From assembly GCA_945867445.1 (NCBI GenBank), contig CAMBID010000004.1, positions 1 through 14,200 on the forward strand: 14,200 nucleotides of DNA, in the 5' to 3' direction. Each line of letters starts with the position of its first letter. Position 1 is the stretch's first letter. This stretch comes from an uncultured Clostridia bacterium (GTDB lineage Bacteria > Bacillota > Clostridia > Oscillospirales > Oscillospiraceae). Below, piece after piece: positions 1 through 7,250 of this stretch. The position numbers and the translations under genes were made by a program. A model generated the notes under the pieces. The model was given only the letters and a program-made list of their open reading frames with translations. It did not search any database and had not been told where the DNA came from.

Positions 1-582
1 CCCGCAGATGACGAGAGGCGCGCCGCACTTGCAGACCGCCTGGGCTGCGTGAGGATCGGCGAAGAAGTTGAACTCCGCCGCGGGAGTGGAGTTGCCGCCC
101 CGGATGCCGCCGCCCTCGGCCCCGCCGCCCATGAGGAGGATGCGCTTGAGGAGGGAGGGGAGTTGGGGGTATTTGGCAAAGGCGATGGCGAGGTTCGTGA
201 GAGGGCCGGTGGCCACCACCTGGAGATCCCCGGGCCGGCGCCGGGCCTCCTGCCAGAGGGCGTCCCAGGCCGGGGTGGTCAGGGCCTCGCCCCGGGGCTC
301 CGGCAGCTCCGCGCCGCAGAGACCGTCTGCCCCGTGGACGTGGGTGGCGGTGCAGGGGTCCCGGAAGAGGGGACGGTCCGCACCGGGGTAAACGGGGACA
401 TTCAGGCCGGCCAGGGCGCAGACCCGGCGGGTATTGAGGAGGGTATGCGCCAGGGAGACGTTGCCGTTGACGGCGCTGATGCCCCGGATGTCCAGGGGCA
501 GCCGGGAAGCCGCCAGGATGGCCTGGGCGTCGTCAATGCCGGTGTCCACGTCCAGCCAGACAGGGATCCGCTTTTCCATCAT
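1..582 (-). CDS. Nucleoside hydrolase, IunH family (partial, C-terminus beyond left edge)
   Basis: The first 194 residues of an inosine/uridine-preferring nucleoside hydrolase, which splits the N-glycosidic bond of ribonucleosides to give base and ribose in the cytoplasm. Seen directly: the N-terminal calcium and ribose site DVDTGIDDA (residues 11-19; the family norm is DxDPGxDDA, so Thr replaces Pro), an NGN motif near residue 39-41, HVHGADGL, ATGPLTN, LMGGG and EFNFFADP. The frame is open to the window edge. The start is the first of two consecutive ATG codons (582 or 579), preceded by GGGAGGTG. The ATG at 582 overlaps the TGA of the upstream hydrolase by 4 nt (ATGA), implying translational coupling. 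It clearly differs from its neighbour, so the pair is probably two substrate specificities rather than a recent duplicate. The catalytic His near the C-terminus is not in view. The family is certain; the substrate is not. Confidence 0.95.
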   Translation of the reverse strand, partial: MMEKRIPVWLDVDTGIDDAQAILAASRLPLDIRGISAVNGNVSLAHTLLNTRRVCALAGLNVPVYPGADRPLFRDPCTATHVHGADGLCGAELPEPRGEALTTPAWDALWQEARRRPGDLQVVATGPLTNLAIAFAKYPQLPSLLKRILLMGGGAEGGGIRGGNSTPAAEFNFFADPHAAQAVCKCGAPLVICG

Positions 583-1553
583 ACCGGCACCTCCCGTCCA
601 TCGTAGAATTTGACTGCTTCCACCAGGAGATCCACGAAGCCCTGGCGGTCCACGTTCATGCAGCAGATGGCGTTGTCTCCGCCAAGGCGGTGGGAGGGAT
701 CCCCCACGGTGCAGCCCCGGCAGTACTCGCCCTGGGTCTCAATGGCCACGTGCATGGCCTGGCGGGTGAAGAGCTCCGGCCGCAGCAGCGACGCCACGGC
801 GCAGGGGTCGTGGACGGGAGCCCCTGCGTAGCCGATCTCCCTGTGAAAGCGGTAGAAGAACTCCAGCCAATCGGCCACGATCTCCGCCACCTGGTTGCCC
901 ACGGCCCGGATGCGCTGGAAATCCTCCGGAAAGATGAGGGCCTTCTCGGTGACGTCCAGGCCGCACATCTGCACGGGGAGACCCGAGCCGAAGACGGCTT
1001 CCGCCGCCTCCGGGTCCACCAGGATGTTGAACTCCGCCGCGGCGGTCCAGTTACCATACGCGATGCCGCCGCCCATGACGCTGATGCCGGCGATCTTCGC
1101 CTTCAGCTCCGGGTGGGCCAGCAGGAGGGCAGCCACGTTGGTCTCGGGACCCGTGGCGATGATGACGACCTTGTCCTCGGATTCCCGAAGGACCTTGGCC
1201 ATCAGCTCCACGGCGCTGAGGCCGGAGACCTCCGTGGCGGGTTCCGGCAGGGCCGGACCGTCCAGGCCGCTCTGGCCGTGGATGTTCCCGGCGGTAATGG
1301 GATCCGAGAGCAGGGGATGGTGGAGACCCATGGCCACGGGGGCGTCAATGCCCAGGAGGGTGCAGATGCGGCGGGCGTTGTAGGTGGTCTTCTCCAGGGT
1401 CTGGTTGCCGGCGCAGGTGGTGACGGCCCGGATATCCATCTTTGGGCTGGCCTTGGCCAGCACCCAGGCGATGGCGTCATCGTGGCCGGGATCGCCGTCC
1501 AGGATCACCGGGACGGGCTTTTCCCCCGCGAAGAGGGTAGAAAGATCAAACAT
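579..1553 (-). CDS. Nucleoside hydrolase, IunH/Rih family
   Basis: A complete 324-residue nucleoside hydrolase, the usual length for IunH/RihA/RihB enzymes, which cleave ribonucleosides to free base and ribose. Visible: the calcium-binding DGDPGHDDA (19-27), AGN with the conserved Asn (50), NIHGQSGLDGP (90-100), ATGPETN (133-139), MGGG (160-163), EFNILVDP (174-181), and VHDP with the catalytic His and Ca-ligand Asp (248-249). A GGDNAICCMNVDR segment (291-303) matches the C-terminal substrate region of the family. The start at 1553 has AAAGGAAG about 7 nt upstream. The gene is first of a coupled hydrolase pair and follows the nucleoside ABC transporter genes on the same strand, so cleavage of imported nucleosides is the likely job. 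Pyrimidine versus purine preference cannot be read from sequence alone. A strong hairpin ends 32 bases before the start (see 1585-1619). Confidence 0.96.
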   Translation of the reverse strand: MFDLSTLFAGEKPVPVILDGDPGHDDAIAWVLAKASPKMDIRAVTTCAGNQTLEKTTYNARRICTLLGIDAPVAMGLHHPLLSDPITAGNIHGQSGLDGPALPEPATEVSGLSAVELMAKVLRESEDKVVIIATGPETNVAALLLAHPELKAKIAGISVMGGGIAYGNWTAAAEFNILVDPEAAEAVFGSGLPVQMCGLDVTEKALIFPEDFQRIRAVGNQVAEIVADWLEFFYRFHREIGYAGAPVHDPCAVASLLRPELFTRQAMHVAIETQGEYCRGCTVGDPSHRLGGDNAICCMNVDRQGFVDLLVEAVKFYDGREVPV

Positions 1554-1584
1554 GAATCAGCTTCCTTTCATCAGGATGAGAAAG

Positions 1585-1619
1585 CCCGCCGGAAGCCCCC
1601 ACAGGGGACCCCCGGCGGG
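1585..1619 (-). terminator. GC-rich hairpin immediately before the hydrolase pair (terminator or attenuator)
   Basis: Arms CCCGCCGG (1585-1592) and CCGGCGGG (1612-1619) pair perfectly, and inside them CCCC-ACA-GGGG (1597-1607) forms a second stem. On the minus strand the hairpin is followed by CTTTCTC, a weak U-rich tail. It ends 32 bases before the hydrolase ATG, leaving no room for a promoter in between. If it terminates, it must do so conditionally, otherwise the hydrolases would not be expressed. Confidence 0.5.
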
Positions 1620-1815
1620 AAGTCATAGAAAGTTGCCGCTCGCCGCGGCGGAAAGGAACCGGTGCGTTTTCCCGGCGACGCATCCCAGGGTGGCTTCGCT
1701 TGCCGCTTTGCGGAGAAGGCCGCTTCCCCTTCTGCGCGGCGGGGAAAAGACTTCTCGCGGAGCGGATTGTCGATGCCCGGGGAGCGGCGGCACCTGATCG
1801 GAGTGCTCTTCCGTT

Positions 1816-1844
1816 TTCCGTCCGCAGCGGCGCTGCGGACGGAA
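1816..1844 (-). terminator. 12-bp perfect hairpin downstream of the transporter permease
   Basis: TTCCGTCCGCAG (1816-1827) and CTGCGGACGGAA (1833-1844) form a perfect 12-bp stem with a 5-nt loop, 37 bases after the permease stop codon. Neither strand has a U-tract right after the stem, so it is not a canonical intrinsic terminator. It may stabilise the 3' end of the transporter mRNA or mark a processing or partial termination point. Confidence 0.4.
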
Positions 1845-1880
1845 GGGGGGTGGGTCGAAGAGGGACGTCCCCTCCTGAAA

Positions 1881-2843
1881 TTACTTCGCAGTCTTCTCCA
1901 GCGCAGACGCGGAGTGCTGCTTCTTGACCCGGTGGCGGAGCACCAGGGCGAAGGCCACGAGGCCCAGGATGGTGACGAGGTACGGGATGGGCGTCACCAG
2001 GTTGGAGTCGATGCCCTTGGAGGAGACCTTGATACTGAAGGCCTGGGCGAAGCCGAAGACCAGGGCGGAGAGCATGGAGCCCACCGGTTCGCCGGCGCCC
2101 ATAGCCTGGGCGGCCAGGGCGATGAAGCCGCGGCCGGCCACCATGTCCAGAGACCAGCCCATGGAGTAGTACATGCTCATGAAGGCGCCGCCGAAGCCTG
2201 CCATCAGGCCGGAGAAGCCGATGGCGATGTATTTGATCTTCAGTACGCTGACGCCCACGGAGGACGCGGCGTTGGGATTCTCGCCCACGGAGCGGATGTT
2301 CAGGCCCAGGGGTGTGCGGTAGAGCAGGACCCAGGTAAGGAACACCAGCAGGAAGGCCACATAGGTCAGGATGCAGTGGCCGGAGAGGATGGGCCCCAGG
2401 ATGGGGATATCCTTGATCAGAGGGATATTCCAGGAGGGGATCTGATGGGCGGCGGTGATGAGGGAGGTGGTGGAGGCCAGGGCCTTGCCCTCGGTCTGCT
2501 GGGTGATGACCTTCACCAGGAAGAGGGTGCCGCCGGAGCCGATCATGTTGACGGCGATACCGGTGAGGATGATGTCCGTCTTCAGGTTGAAGGCGAAAAA
2601 TCCCATCAGCAGGGACACCAGAACGCCGCAGAACAGGGCCACCACGAGACCCACGGCCCAGGAGCCGCTCCAGTAAGTCGTCAGGGAGCCGAAGAGGGCG
2701 GAGACCATCATGGTGCCCTCCAGACCGATGTTGGAAACGCCGGCCTTCTCGCCCACCACGGCGCCCAGGGTGGCGAAGAGGATGGGGGCGGTGATACGCA
2801 GGATGGAGAAGAAGAAATCAGTGTTGAAGATCAGCTGCAGCAT
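1881..2843 (-). CDS. BMP-type nucleoside ABC transporter, permease subunit 2
   Basis: A 320-residue polytopic inner-membrane permease of the branched-chain/sugar-type ABC class that partners BMP/PnrA binding proteins (NupQ/YufQ-like). It forms half of the translocation path for nucleosides. Seen: about eight hydrophobic segments, the conserved loop NIGLEGTMMVSA (38-49), RSVGENPNAA (184-193) near the ATPase-coupling region, and GRGFIALAAQAMG (237-249). The C-terminus is basic and short. The start at 2843 lies 1 nt past the stop of the first permease, so translation is probably coupled. Gene order binding protein, ATPase, permease, permease is standard for this transporter family. Family assignment is firm; nucleoside specificity rests on family plus the neighbouring hydrolases and deaminase. 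Confidence 0.95.
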   Translation of the reverse strand: MLQLIFNTDFFFSILRITAPILFATLGAVVGEKAGVSNIGLEGTMMVSALFGSLTTYWSGSWAVGLVVALFCGVLVSLLMGFFAFNLKTDIILTGIAVNMIGSGGTLFLVKVITQQTEGKALASTTSLITAAHQIPSWNIPLIKDIPILGPILSGHCILTYVAFLLVFLTWVLLYRTPLGLNIRSVGENPNAASSVGVSVLKIKYIAIGFSGLMAGFGGAFMSMYYSMGWSLDMVAGRGFIALAAQAMGAGEPVGSMLSALVFGFAQAFSIKVSSKGIDSNLVTPIPYLVTILGLVAFALVLRHRVKKQHSASALEKTAK

Positions 2844-2844
2844 C

Positions 2845-4020
2845 TTACTTCACGCTCCCTTCTGCGGTTTCGGCCGCGGCTTCGGCCGCGGCGGCCTTCT
2901 GGGCGGCCAGCTCCTCCTGGGCGCCCTTGACCACCAGGCGCTGGCGGTACTTGGCCAGGAACTGCTTGGCGGCGAAGAAGACGAAGATGACGGCCTGCAG
3001 GATGTCGATGAGCTGGGAGGGGACGCCGCAGTAGGTGCTCATCAGCAGGCAGCCCTTGTTGAGGTAGGCCATGAAGAAGGCGGCCAGGGGGACGAAGGCG
3101 GGGTTGTTGCCCGCGAGGATCGCGACGGTGATGCCCGTCCAGCCGTAGCCGGGGAGGGCGTTCCAGCTGTAGGCCGAGTAGCGGCCCAGCATCTCCACGC
3201 CGCCGCCGATACCGGCCAGCGCGCCGCCCAGCACCTGGGACAGGATCACGATGGCGGCCACGTTCATGCCGGAGTAGCGGGCGAAGTCCTGGTTGATGCC
3301 GATCATGCGGATGCCGTAGCCCCAGCGGGTGCGGTACATGAAGAGGGAGGTGAGCACCACGAAGATGAGGGCGATGACAAAACCCCAGGTCAGCATGGAG
3401 CCGTTGTCGATGAGGGGGGCGATGCGGGCCTGCTCCTGGAAGGGGTAGCTCTGGATCTGGCCCTTGGTCTTATCCGCCAGATGGGTGTTCAGCAGGTACT
3501 TGATGAGGTACATGACCACGTAGTTCAGCATCAGGGAGTTCACCATCTCGCTGACGCCCAGCTTCGCCTTCAGCACGGCGGGGATCAGCATCATCACGGA
3601 CACGGCCGCCGCGGCGGCCAGCACCGCCACCACCGGCAGCACGCCGGCAGGCAGGGGAACATAGACCGCGAAGAGGGCGGAAACGAAGGCGCCCAGCATG
3701 ATGCCGCCCTCCGCGCCCAGGTTGAACTGGTTGGCGGAGAACATGACGCAGGTGGCAAGGCCGGTGAAAATGGTGGGGATCATGGCGGCCAGCACGTCGC
3801 AGATGTTCTTGACGTTGATGCTGCCGTTGGACCGGAACAGGGGGCCGATCAGCAGCTGGCGCAGGGCCTCGCCGGTGTGGGCCAGGCGGTCGCCGTCCGC
3901 GGAGACGAAGATTAGGACCGCGGCTACCAGCAGGGCAATGCCGATGGCGGCAGCGCCCCGGACCAGGGTGAAGGTCAGGCTCCGCCGGCGGGCGGCCTGC
4001 ATGGCTTTCTTCTCATTCAT
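2845..4020 (-). CDS. BMP-type nucleoside ABC transporter, permease subunit 1
   Basis: A 391-residue membrane permease (NupP/YufP-like), the heterodimer partner of the downstream permease. Seen: a basic N-terminus, a first transmembrane helix about 20-40, an extracytoplasmic stretch before about 70, the conserved FNLGAEGGIMLGA loop (99-111), and several further hydrophobic segments. The C-terminus is a hydrophilic Ala/Glu tail (EELAAQKAAAAEAAAE), partly encoded by a 12-bp tandem repeat at 2869-2892. The frame is open farther upstream, but the ATG at 4020 is chosen because AGGAGGG lies at 4027-4033 and the protein becomes family-like from there. It overlaps the ATPase stop codon by 8 nt, consistent with coupling. 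Confidence 0.94.
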   Translation of the reverse strand: MNEKKAMQAARRRSLTFTLVRGAAAIGIALLVAAVLIFVSADGDRLAHTGEALRQLLIGPLFRSNGSINVKNICDVLAAMIPTIFTGLATCVMFSANQFNLGAEGGIMLGAFVSALFAVYVPLPAGVLPVVAVLAAAAAVSVMMLIPAVLKAKLGVSEMVNSLMLNYVVMYLIKYLLNTHLADKTKGQIQSYPFQEQARIAPLIDNGSMLTWGFVIALIFVVLTSLFMYRTRWGYGIRMIGINQDFARYSGMNVAAIVILSQVLGGALAGIGGGVEMLGRYSAYSWNALPGYGWTGITVAILAGNNPAFVPLAAFFMAYLNKGCLLMSTYCGVPSQLIDILQAVIFVFFAAKQFLAKYRQRLVVKGAQEELAAQKAAAAEAAAETAEGSVK

Positions 4021-5572
4021 GGCAAACCCTCCTGACTTCCTCCGGCGTCTGCCGCTTGAGACCCAGCATGTACTCGCCCATGACCTCATCGCTGAGCTCG
4101 GAGGTATCCTCGAAATAGGCGGCAATGCGGCCGCCGCACATGACCATCAGGCTGTCGGAAAGCTCCATGACCTCATTGAGGTCGGCGGAGACCAGCAGCA
4201 CGGCCACGCCGGCGCGGCTCAGCTCCACCAGCTTCTTGCGGATGAACTCCGTGGCGCCCACATCGATGCCGCGGGTAGGCTGGTCGGCAATGATGAGGCA
4301 GGGATTGTTGGAGAACTCCCGGGCCACCACCACCTTCTGGATGTTGCCGCCGGAGAGGTTATCCACCCGCTGACTGCCGGACTTGCAGAGGACGGTATAA
4401 TCCTGGATGAGCTGATCCACCTCAGCGTGGATGGACTTCATGTCGAACATGGGGCCCTTGTTGAGGCGCTTGGAACCGCAGCGGTCGGCGATCATGTTCT
4501 CCTGGATGCTGGCGGCGCCGGCGATGCCGTAGAGCATCCGGTCCTCCGGCACCAGGGAGACGCCCTTCTCCCGGATCTTCCGCTGGGAGACGCCCAGGAT
4601 GTTCTCGCCGTTGACGGTGGCGGTGCCGGCATTGGGGACGTTCAGGTGGAAAAGCATGTCCACCAGCTCCTTCTGGCCGTTGCCCTCCACGCCCGCGATG
4701 CCCAGGATCTCGCCCCGGCGCAGGGAGAAGGACACCTTGTCCAGCATCTTCTTGCCCCACTCGTTGACATATTCCAGGTCCCGCACCCGCAGGACCTCGT
4801 CCCCGGGCTGGGCCTTATCCTTCTGGACCTTCAGCACGACGTCGCGGCCCACCATCAGGCGGGAGATCTCCTCCGCCGTCACGTCCTTGGTTTCATGGAC
4901 GCCCATGGACTTTCCGCCCCGGAGGATCGTCATGCGGTCGGTGATCTCCATAATCTCGTTGAGCTTGTGAGAGATAAAGATCAGTGTATATCCCTGATTC
5001 TTCAGGTTGACCAGCTCCCGGAAGAGCTCGGTTGTTTCCTGTGTGGTAAGGACGGCGGTGGGCTCGTCCAGGATCAGGATCTTGGCGCCGCGGACCAGAG
5101 CCTTCAGGATTTCCACCTTCTGCTTCATGCCCACGGGGATGTCCATGACCTTGGCGTTGGGGTCCACCTCCAGGTTAAACTTCCTGGAGTATTCCTCCGT
5201 GATCTCCACGGCCTTCTTCTGATCGATGAAAAGGCCGGACTTCTTGGGCACCATGCCCAGGACCATGTTTTCCGCCACGGTGAGGCTGGGGACCAGCATG
5301 AAGTGCTGGTGCACCATGCCGATGCCCTTGGAGATGGCCACCGCGGGGGAGGAGAGATTGACCTTCTCTCCGTTGACCCAGATCTCGCCCGAGGTGGGCT
5401 GCTCCAGGCCGAACAGCATCTTCATCAGCGTGGACTTTCCCGCGCCGTTCTCGCCCATCAGCGCGTGGATCTCGCCCTTGCGGACGTTGAAATCCACATC
5501 CTGGTTGGCGGCGATGCCGTTGGGATACACCTTGGTGATCCCCTTCATTTGAACGACATATTCTTCTGCCAT
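4013..5572 (-). CDS. BMP-type nucleoside ABC transporter, two-domain ATPase
   Basis: A 519-residue ATPase with two nucleotide-binding domains in one chain, as in RbsA and NupO/YufO. Domain 1: Walker A GENGAGKST (40-48), Q-loop Gln 89, an atypical signature DIPVGMKQK (144-152) usual for this subfamily, Walker B ILILDEPTA (165-173), switch His 202. Domain 2: Walker A degenerate (GVEGNGQKE, 294-302), signature LSGGNIQK (406-413), and Walker B LIIADQPTRG (426-435) with Gln instead of Glu. So one consensus and one degenerate site, normal for this class. The start at 5572 is chosen because GGGAGGGA lies at 5581-5588 and MAEEYVVQMKGITK is a typical N-terminus; the open upstream extension to 5809 is Pro/Gly/Arg-rich and not protein-like. 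It energises the two permeases encoded downstream. Confidence 0.96.
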   Translation of the reverse strand: MAEEYVVQMKGITKVYPNGIAANQDVDFNVRKGEIHALMGENGAGKSTLMKMLFGLEQPTSGEIWVNGEKVNLSSPAVAISKGIGMVHQHFMLVPSLTVAENMVLGMVPKKSGLFIDQKKAVEITEEYSRKFNLEVDPNAKVMDIPVGMKQKVEILKALVRGAKILILDEPTAVLTTQETTELFRELVNLKNQGYTLIFISHKLNEIMEITDRMTILRGGKSMGVHETKDVTAEEISRLMVGRDVVLKVQKDKAQPGDEVLRVRDLEYVNEWGKKMLDKVSFSLRRGEILGIAGVEGNGQKELVDMLFHLNVPNAGTATVNGENILGVSQRKIREKGVSLVPEDRMLYGIAGAASIQENMIADRCGSKRLNKGPMFDMKSIHAEVDQLIQDYTVLCKSGSQRVDNLSGGNIQKVVVAREFSNNPCLIIADQPTRGIDVGATEFIRKKLVELSRAGVAVLLVSADLNEVMELSDSLMVMCGGRIAAYFEDTSELSDEVMGEYMLGLKRQTPEEVRRVCHE

Positions 5573-5704
5573 GCTGGGGGTCCCTCCCGTTCTGTGATTG
5601 CCGCGCGGTGGCGGGCCCGCCGGGCCGCCGGAACGGAAACCGCGCTTTTGCAGGGGTTTGCCGGATTCGGGGCGCGCCGCCCCGGGCGGCCTGCCCCCGC
5701 TCTT

Positions 5705-5756
5705 TCTTTGCGGGAATTTTGCGCGCAGCGGCGGAGTTCTTGCGGGAACTTTGCGC
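5705..5756. repeat. Two imperfect 20-bp direct repeats in the intercistronic gap
   Basis: TCTTTGCGGGAATTTTGCGC (5705-5724) recurs as TCTTGCGGGAACTTTGCGC (5738-5756), differing by one deletion and one substitution, with the GCGGG cores 32 bp apart (about three helical turns). The second copy also contains the small dyad GTTC/GAAC. The role is unknown; it could be a short duplication or a paired protein-binding site. Confidence 0.6.
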
Positions 5757-5777
5757 AAAGCGCCGCCACTATCCGAA

Positions 5778-5807
5778 GGAAGGGGGCTGGAGACCCAGCC
5801 CCCTTCC
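5778..5807 (-). terminator. 13-bp hairpin after the lipoprotein gene (partial terminator or mRNA stabiliser)
   Basis: GGAAGGGGGCTGG (5778-5790) and CCAGCCCCCTTCC (5795-5807) form a perfect 13-bp stem with a 4-nt loop, 40 bases after the lipoprotein stop. On the minus strand it is followed only by TTCGG, so termination would be weak. A leaky terminator or 3'-end stabiliser at this place is common for ABC binding-protein genes. Confidence 0.6.
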
Positions 5808-5847
5808 ACGGGTTACAAAGGAACGTTGGCGCCGAAGCGGTCAGCCG

Positions 5848-6990
5848 TCAGGGCTGGACCTCGGTCCGCAGCTGGACGGCCAGATCGGGGCCACCCTCGG
5901 CGAGGGCGGAATCCACGGTGAGCTCGCCGTTCTTGATGGCCTCCTCGGCGGCGCTGATGGCGGCCTTCAGGTCATCGCTGGCATAGGTGGCGAAGTTCTT
6001 GTCGGTGACGATGCCGACGCCGCCCTCGGCGAGGCCCAGGGAGACTTCCTGGCCGAAGTAGGTGCGGCCGGCATCCAGCTCGTCAAAGAACCAGATCAGG
6101 GAGTTGCCGATGTTCTTCAGGCCGGAGGTCAGGGTGATGGCGGCCAGGTCAGAGCTCAGGGTCAGCTCCTGATCGGAGTCAACGCCCAGGAAGTAGGCCT
6201 TGCCGGTCTCGTAAGCGGCCTCAGCGGCGCCGTTGCCGGAGTTGCCGGCCACGCCCCAGATGATGTCGCACTTGTTGTCGTTGATCATGGACAGGCCATA
6301 CTCCTTGGCGATGGCGGTGTCAACATAATCGTTGGTGTAGCGGACGTCGATCTTGATGTCGGGGTTGACGGACTGGGCGCCCTCAATGTAGCCGATGAGG
6401 AAGTCGTTGATGACGGGGGAATCCACGCCGCCGACGAAGCCGATGACGGCGTCCTCATTGATCTTCTCAATGGAGGTGTCGGTGGTCAGAGTGGCGGCAT
6501 AAATGCCCATGAGGTAGCCCATGTCATTCTGTCTGTAGGTGATGTTCATGACATTGGCGCTCTGGCCGGCGTAGGTGTTGTCGTCGAAGATAACGTACTT
6601 CTGATCGGGATACTGATCGGCAACTTCCTTCAGGAAGTCGGGCATCTGATAGGTGCCGCAGATGATAACGTCATACTCACCGGACTCGGAGACCTCATAC
6701 AGGGTGTCCTTCCACTTGGGCTTGTCTTCATCCAGACCGCCCATCTCGATGGTACGGTACTCGATGCGGCCGTCAGCCTTCAGCTGAGCCAGGCCGGCCT
6801 CGGCGGAGTCAAAGAAGGACTTGTCGCCCAGGTTGCCGTTGACGAGGTAGACCACGTTGTAGACCTTGGCCTCATCGCCGCCGGTGGAGCCGGAAGCGGA
6901 CGCGGAGCCGGCAGGGGGATTCTTCTCACCGCAGGCGGCGAGAGAGAGCACCATGACCAGCGCGAGGAGCAGTGCTGCAAACTTCTTCAT
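5848..6990 (-). CDS. BMP/PnrA family nucleoside-binding lipoprotein
   Basis: A 380-residue extracytoplasmic substrate-binding lipoprotein of the Bmp/Med/PnrA family, which delivers nucleosides to the ABC permeases. Seen: a lipoprotein signal with basic MKK, a hydrophobic core and lipobox LAAC (17-20, lipidated Cys 20); a Gly/Ser/Ala-rich linker to about residue 40; GNLGDKSFFDSA (52-63), the family's first binding-loop motif; GFVGGVDSPVINDF (184-197) at the hinge; and GVAGNSGNGAAEAA with GVDSDQ (246-274) in the C-terminal lobe. The ATG at 6990 is preceded by GGGAGGT. It is the first gene of the transporter unit, directly behind a near-consensus promoter. Members include purine-nucleoside receptors such as Treponema PnrA; exact ligands here are inferred from the adjacent hydrolases and deaminase. 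Confidence 0.96.
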   Translation of the reverse strand: MKKFAALLLALVMVLSLAACGEKNPPAGSASASGSTGGDEAKVYNVVYLVNGNLGDKSFFDSAEAGLAQLKADGRIEYRTIEMGGLDEDKPKWKDTLYEVSESGEYDVIICGTYQMPDFLKEVADQYPDQKYVIFDDNTYAGQSANVMNITYRQNDMGYLMGIYAATLTTDTSIEKINEDAVIGFVGGVDSPVINDFLIGYIEGAQSVNPDIKIDVRYTNDYVDTAIAKEYGLSMINDNKCDIIWGVAGNSGNGAAEAAYETGKAYFLGVDSDQELTLSSDLAAITLTSGLKNIGNSLIWFFDELDAGRTYFGQEVSLGLAEGGVGIVTDKNFATYASDDLKAAISAAEEAIKNGELTVDSALAEGGPDLAVQLRTEVQP

Positions 6991-7073
6991 GAAATAACCT
7001 CCCGAAAAAATATATCCCGCTGCGTGAAGTCTTTAACGAAATTTTTACAACTTTACGGCATCGGGACGCAAAC

Positions 7074-7102
7074 ATTGTAATCATTTTTTCTGGGCTTGTC
7101 AA
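7074..7102 (-). promoter_or_regulatory. Near-consensus vegetative promoter of the transporter operon
   Basis: On the minus strand, TTGACA (7102-7097) and TACAAT (7079-7074) are separated by exactly 17 bp. An A/T-tract-rich stretch upstream (about 7105-7140) resembles an UP element. Transcription would start near 7067, giving a leader of roughly 75 bases before the lipoprotein ATG. Confidence 0.85.
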
Positions 7103-7178
7103 ACTTTCTGATACAGTTTTTCTGTTTTAACCAAAAATTTTGAATGTTTCTCAGCCATTTGACTGCTAGCCCTCCTGC

Positions 7179-7197
7179 CATTTGTCCTTGACGGACA
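7179..7197. promoter_or_regulatory. Candidate operator dyad at the salvage-operon -35 box
   Basis: TGTCC-TTGAC-GGACA (7183-7197) is a perfect 5-bp dyad, begun by CATTTGTCC (7179-7187). It overlaps the plus-strand -35 hexamer TTGACG. The same CATTTGTCC starts a second, longer dyad at 7251-7273. The position would suit a repressor, but no regulator gene lies in the window. Confidence 0.4.
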
Positions 7198-7217
7198 GCG
7201 CCGCCGGGGAGTATGCT
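7188..7217 (+). promoter_or_regulatory. Probable promoter of the adenosine deaminase operon
   Basis: TTGACG (7188-7193) and TATGCT (7212-7217) are spaced by 18 bp on the plus strand, 77 bases before the deaminase ATG. It is weaker than the divergent transporter promoter. Confidence 0.55.
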
Positions 7218-7250
7218 GATAGAAAGACCTCTGCCGTGGCGTCTGCCGGG

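Larger units (their letters stand above)
1554..1880 (-). other. 327-base structured spacer between permease and hydrolase genes
   Basis: No gene is supported here. The minus-strand RNA would contain several hairpins: a 12-bp perfect stem (1816-1844), a stem built from AGAAGG (1714-1719) and CCTTCT (1728-1733) with further outer pairs, a small stem around CCGCTTTGCGG (1703-1713), and a strong GC-rich stem just before the hydrolase start (1585-1619). I found no convincing promoter on the minus strand, so the hydrolases are probably reached by read-through from the transporter genes. The spacer may act as a leader or attenuator, or be an interspersed intergenic element. No known riboswitch class was recognised. 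Confidence 0.5.
5573..5847 (-). other. 275-base intercistronic region between lipoprotein and ATPase genes
   Basis: No gene is supported. On the minus strand it begins with a strong hairpin (5778-5807), then carries two imperfect copies of a 20-bp sequence (5738-5756 and 5705-5724), the near-perfect palindrome GCCGCCCCGGGCGGC (5676-5690), and finally the ATPase ribosome binding site. Such a gap after the binding-protein gene fits differential expression: more lipoprotein than ATPase and permease. Confidence 0.6.

Noticed and set aside
1662..2930. A 422-codon plus-strand open frame opposite permease 2
   Set aside because: Its sequence is Gly/Asp/His/Gln-rich shadow coding opposite a clear membrane protein; no domain and no operon context.
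5573..5809. N-terminal extension of the ABC ATPase by 79 residues
   Set aside because: It is Pro/Gly/Arg-rich, overlaps the intercistronic hairpin, and a ribosome binding site is present before the ATG at 5572.
3698..5986. A 762-codon open frame on the plus strand, antisense to the ABC ATPase and permease
   Set aside because: It lies wholly opposite well-supported genes, shows low-complexity His/Asp/Leu/Gly-rich sequence typical of the complement of GC-rich codons, and has no recognisable domain.
7016..7070. Possible pseudoknot in the lipoprotein leader (TGCGT with ACGCA, CCCG with CGGG before a U-run)
   Set aside because: With transcription starting near 7067 the 5' strand of the first stem would be mostly untranscribed, and both stems are only 4-5 bp.
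6991..7073. Purine riboswitch before the transporter operon
   Set aside because: The roughly 75-base leader lacks the conserved purine-aptamer core and three-way junction; the lower size limit and AT-rich content also argue against it.
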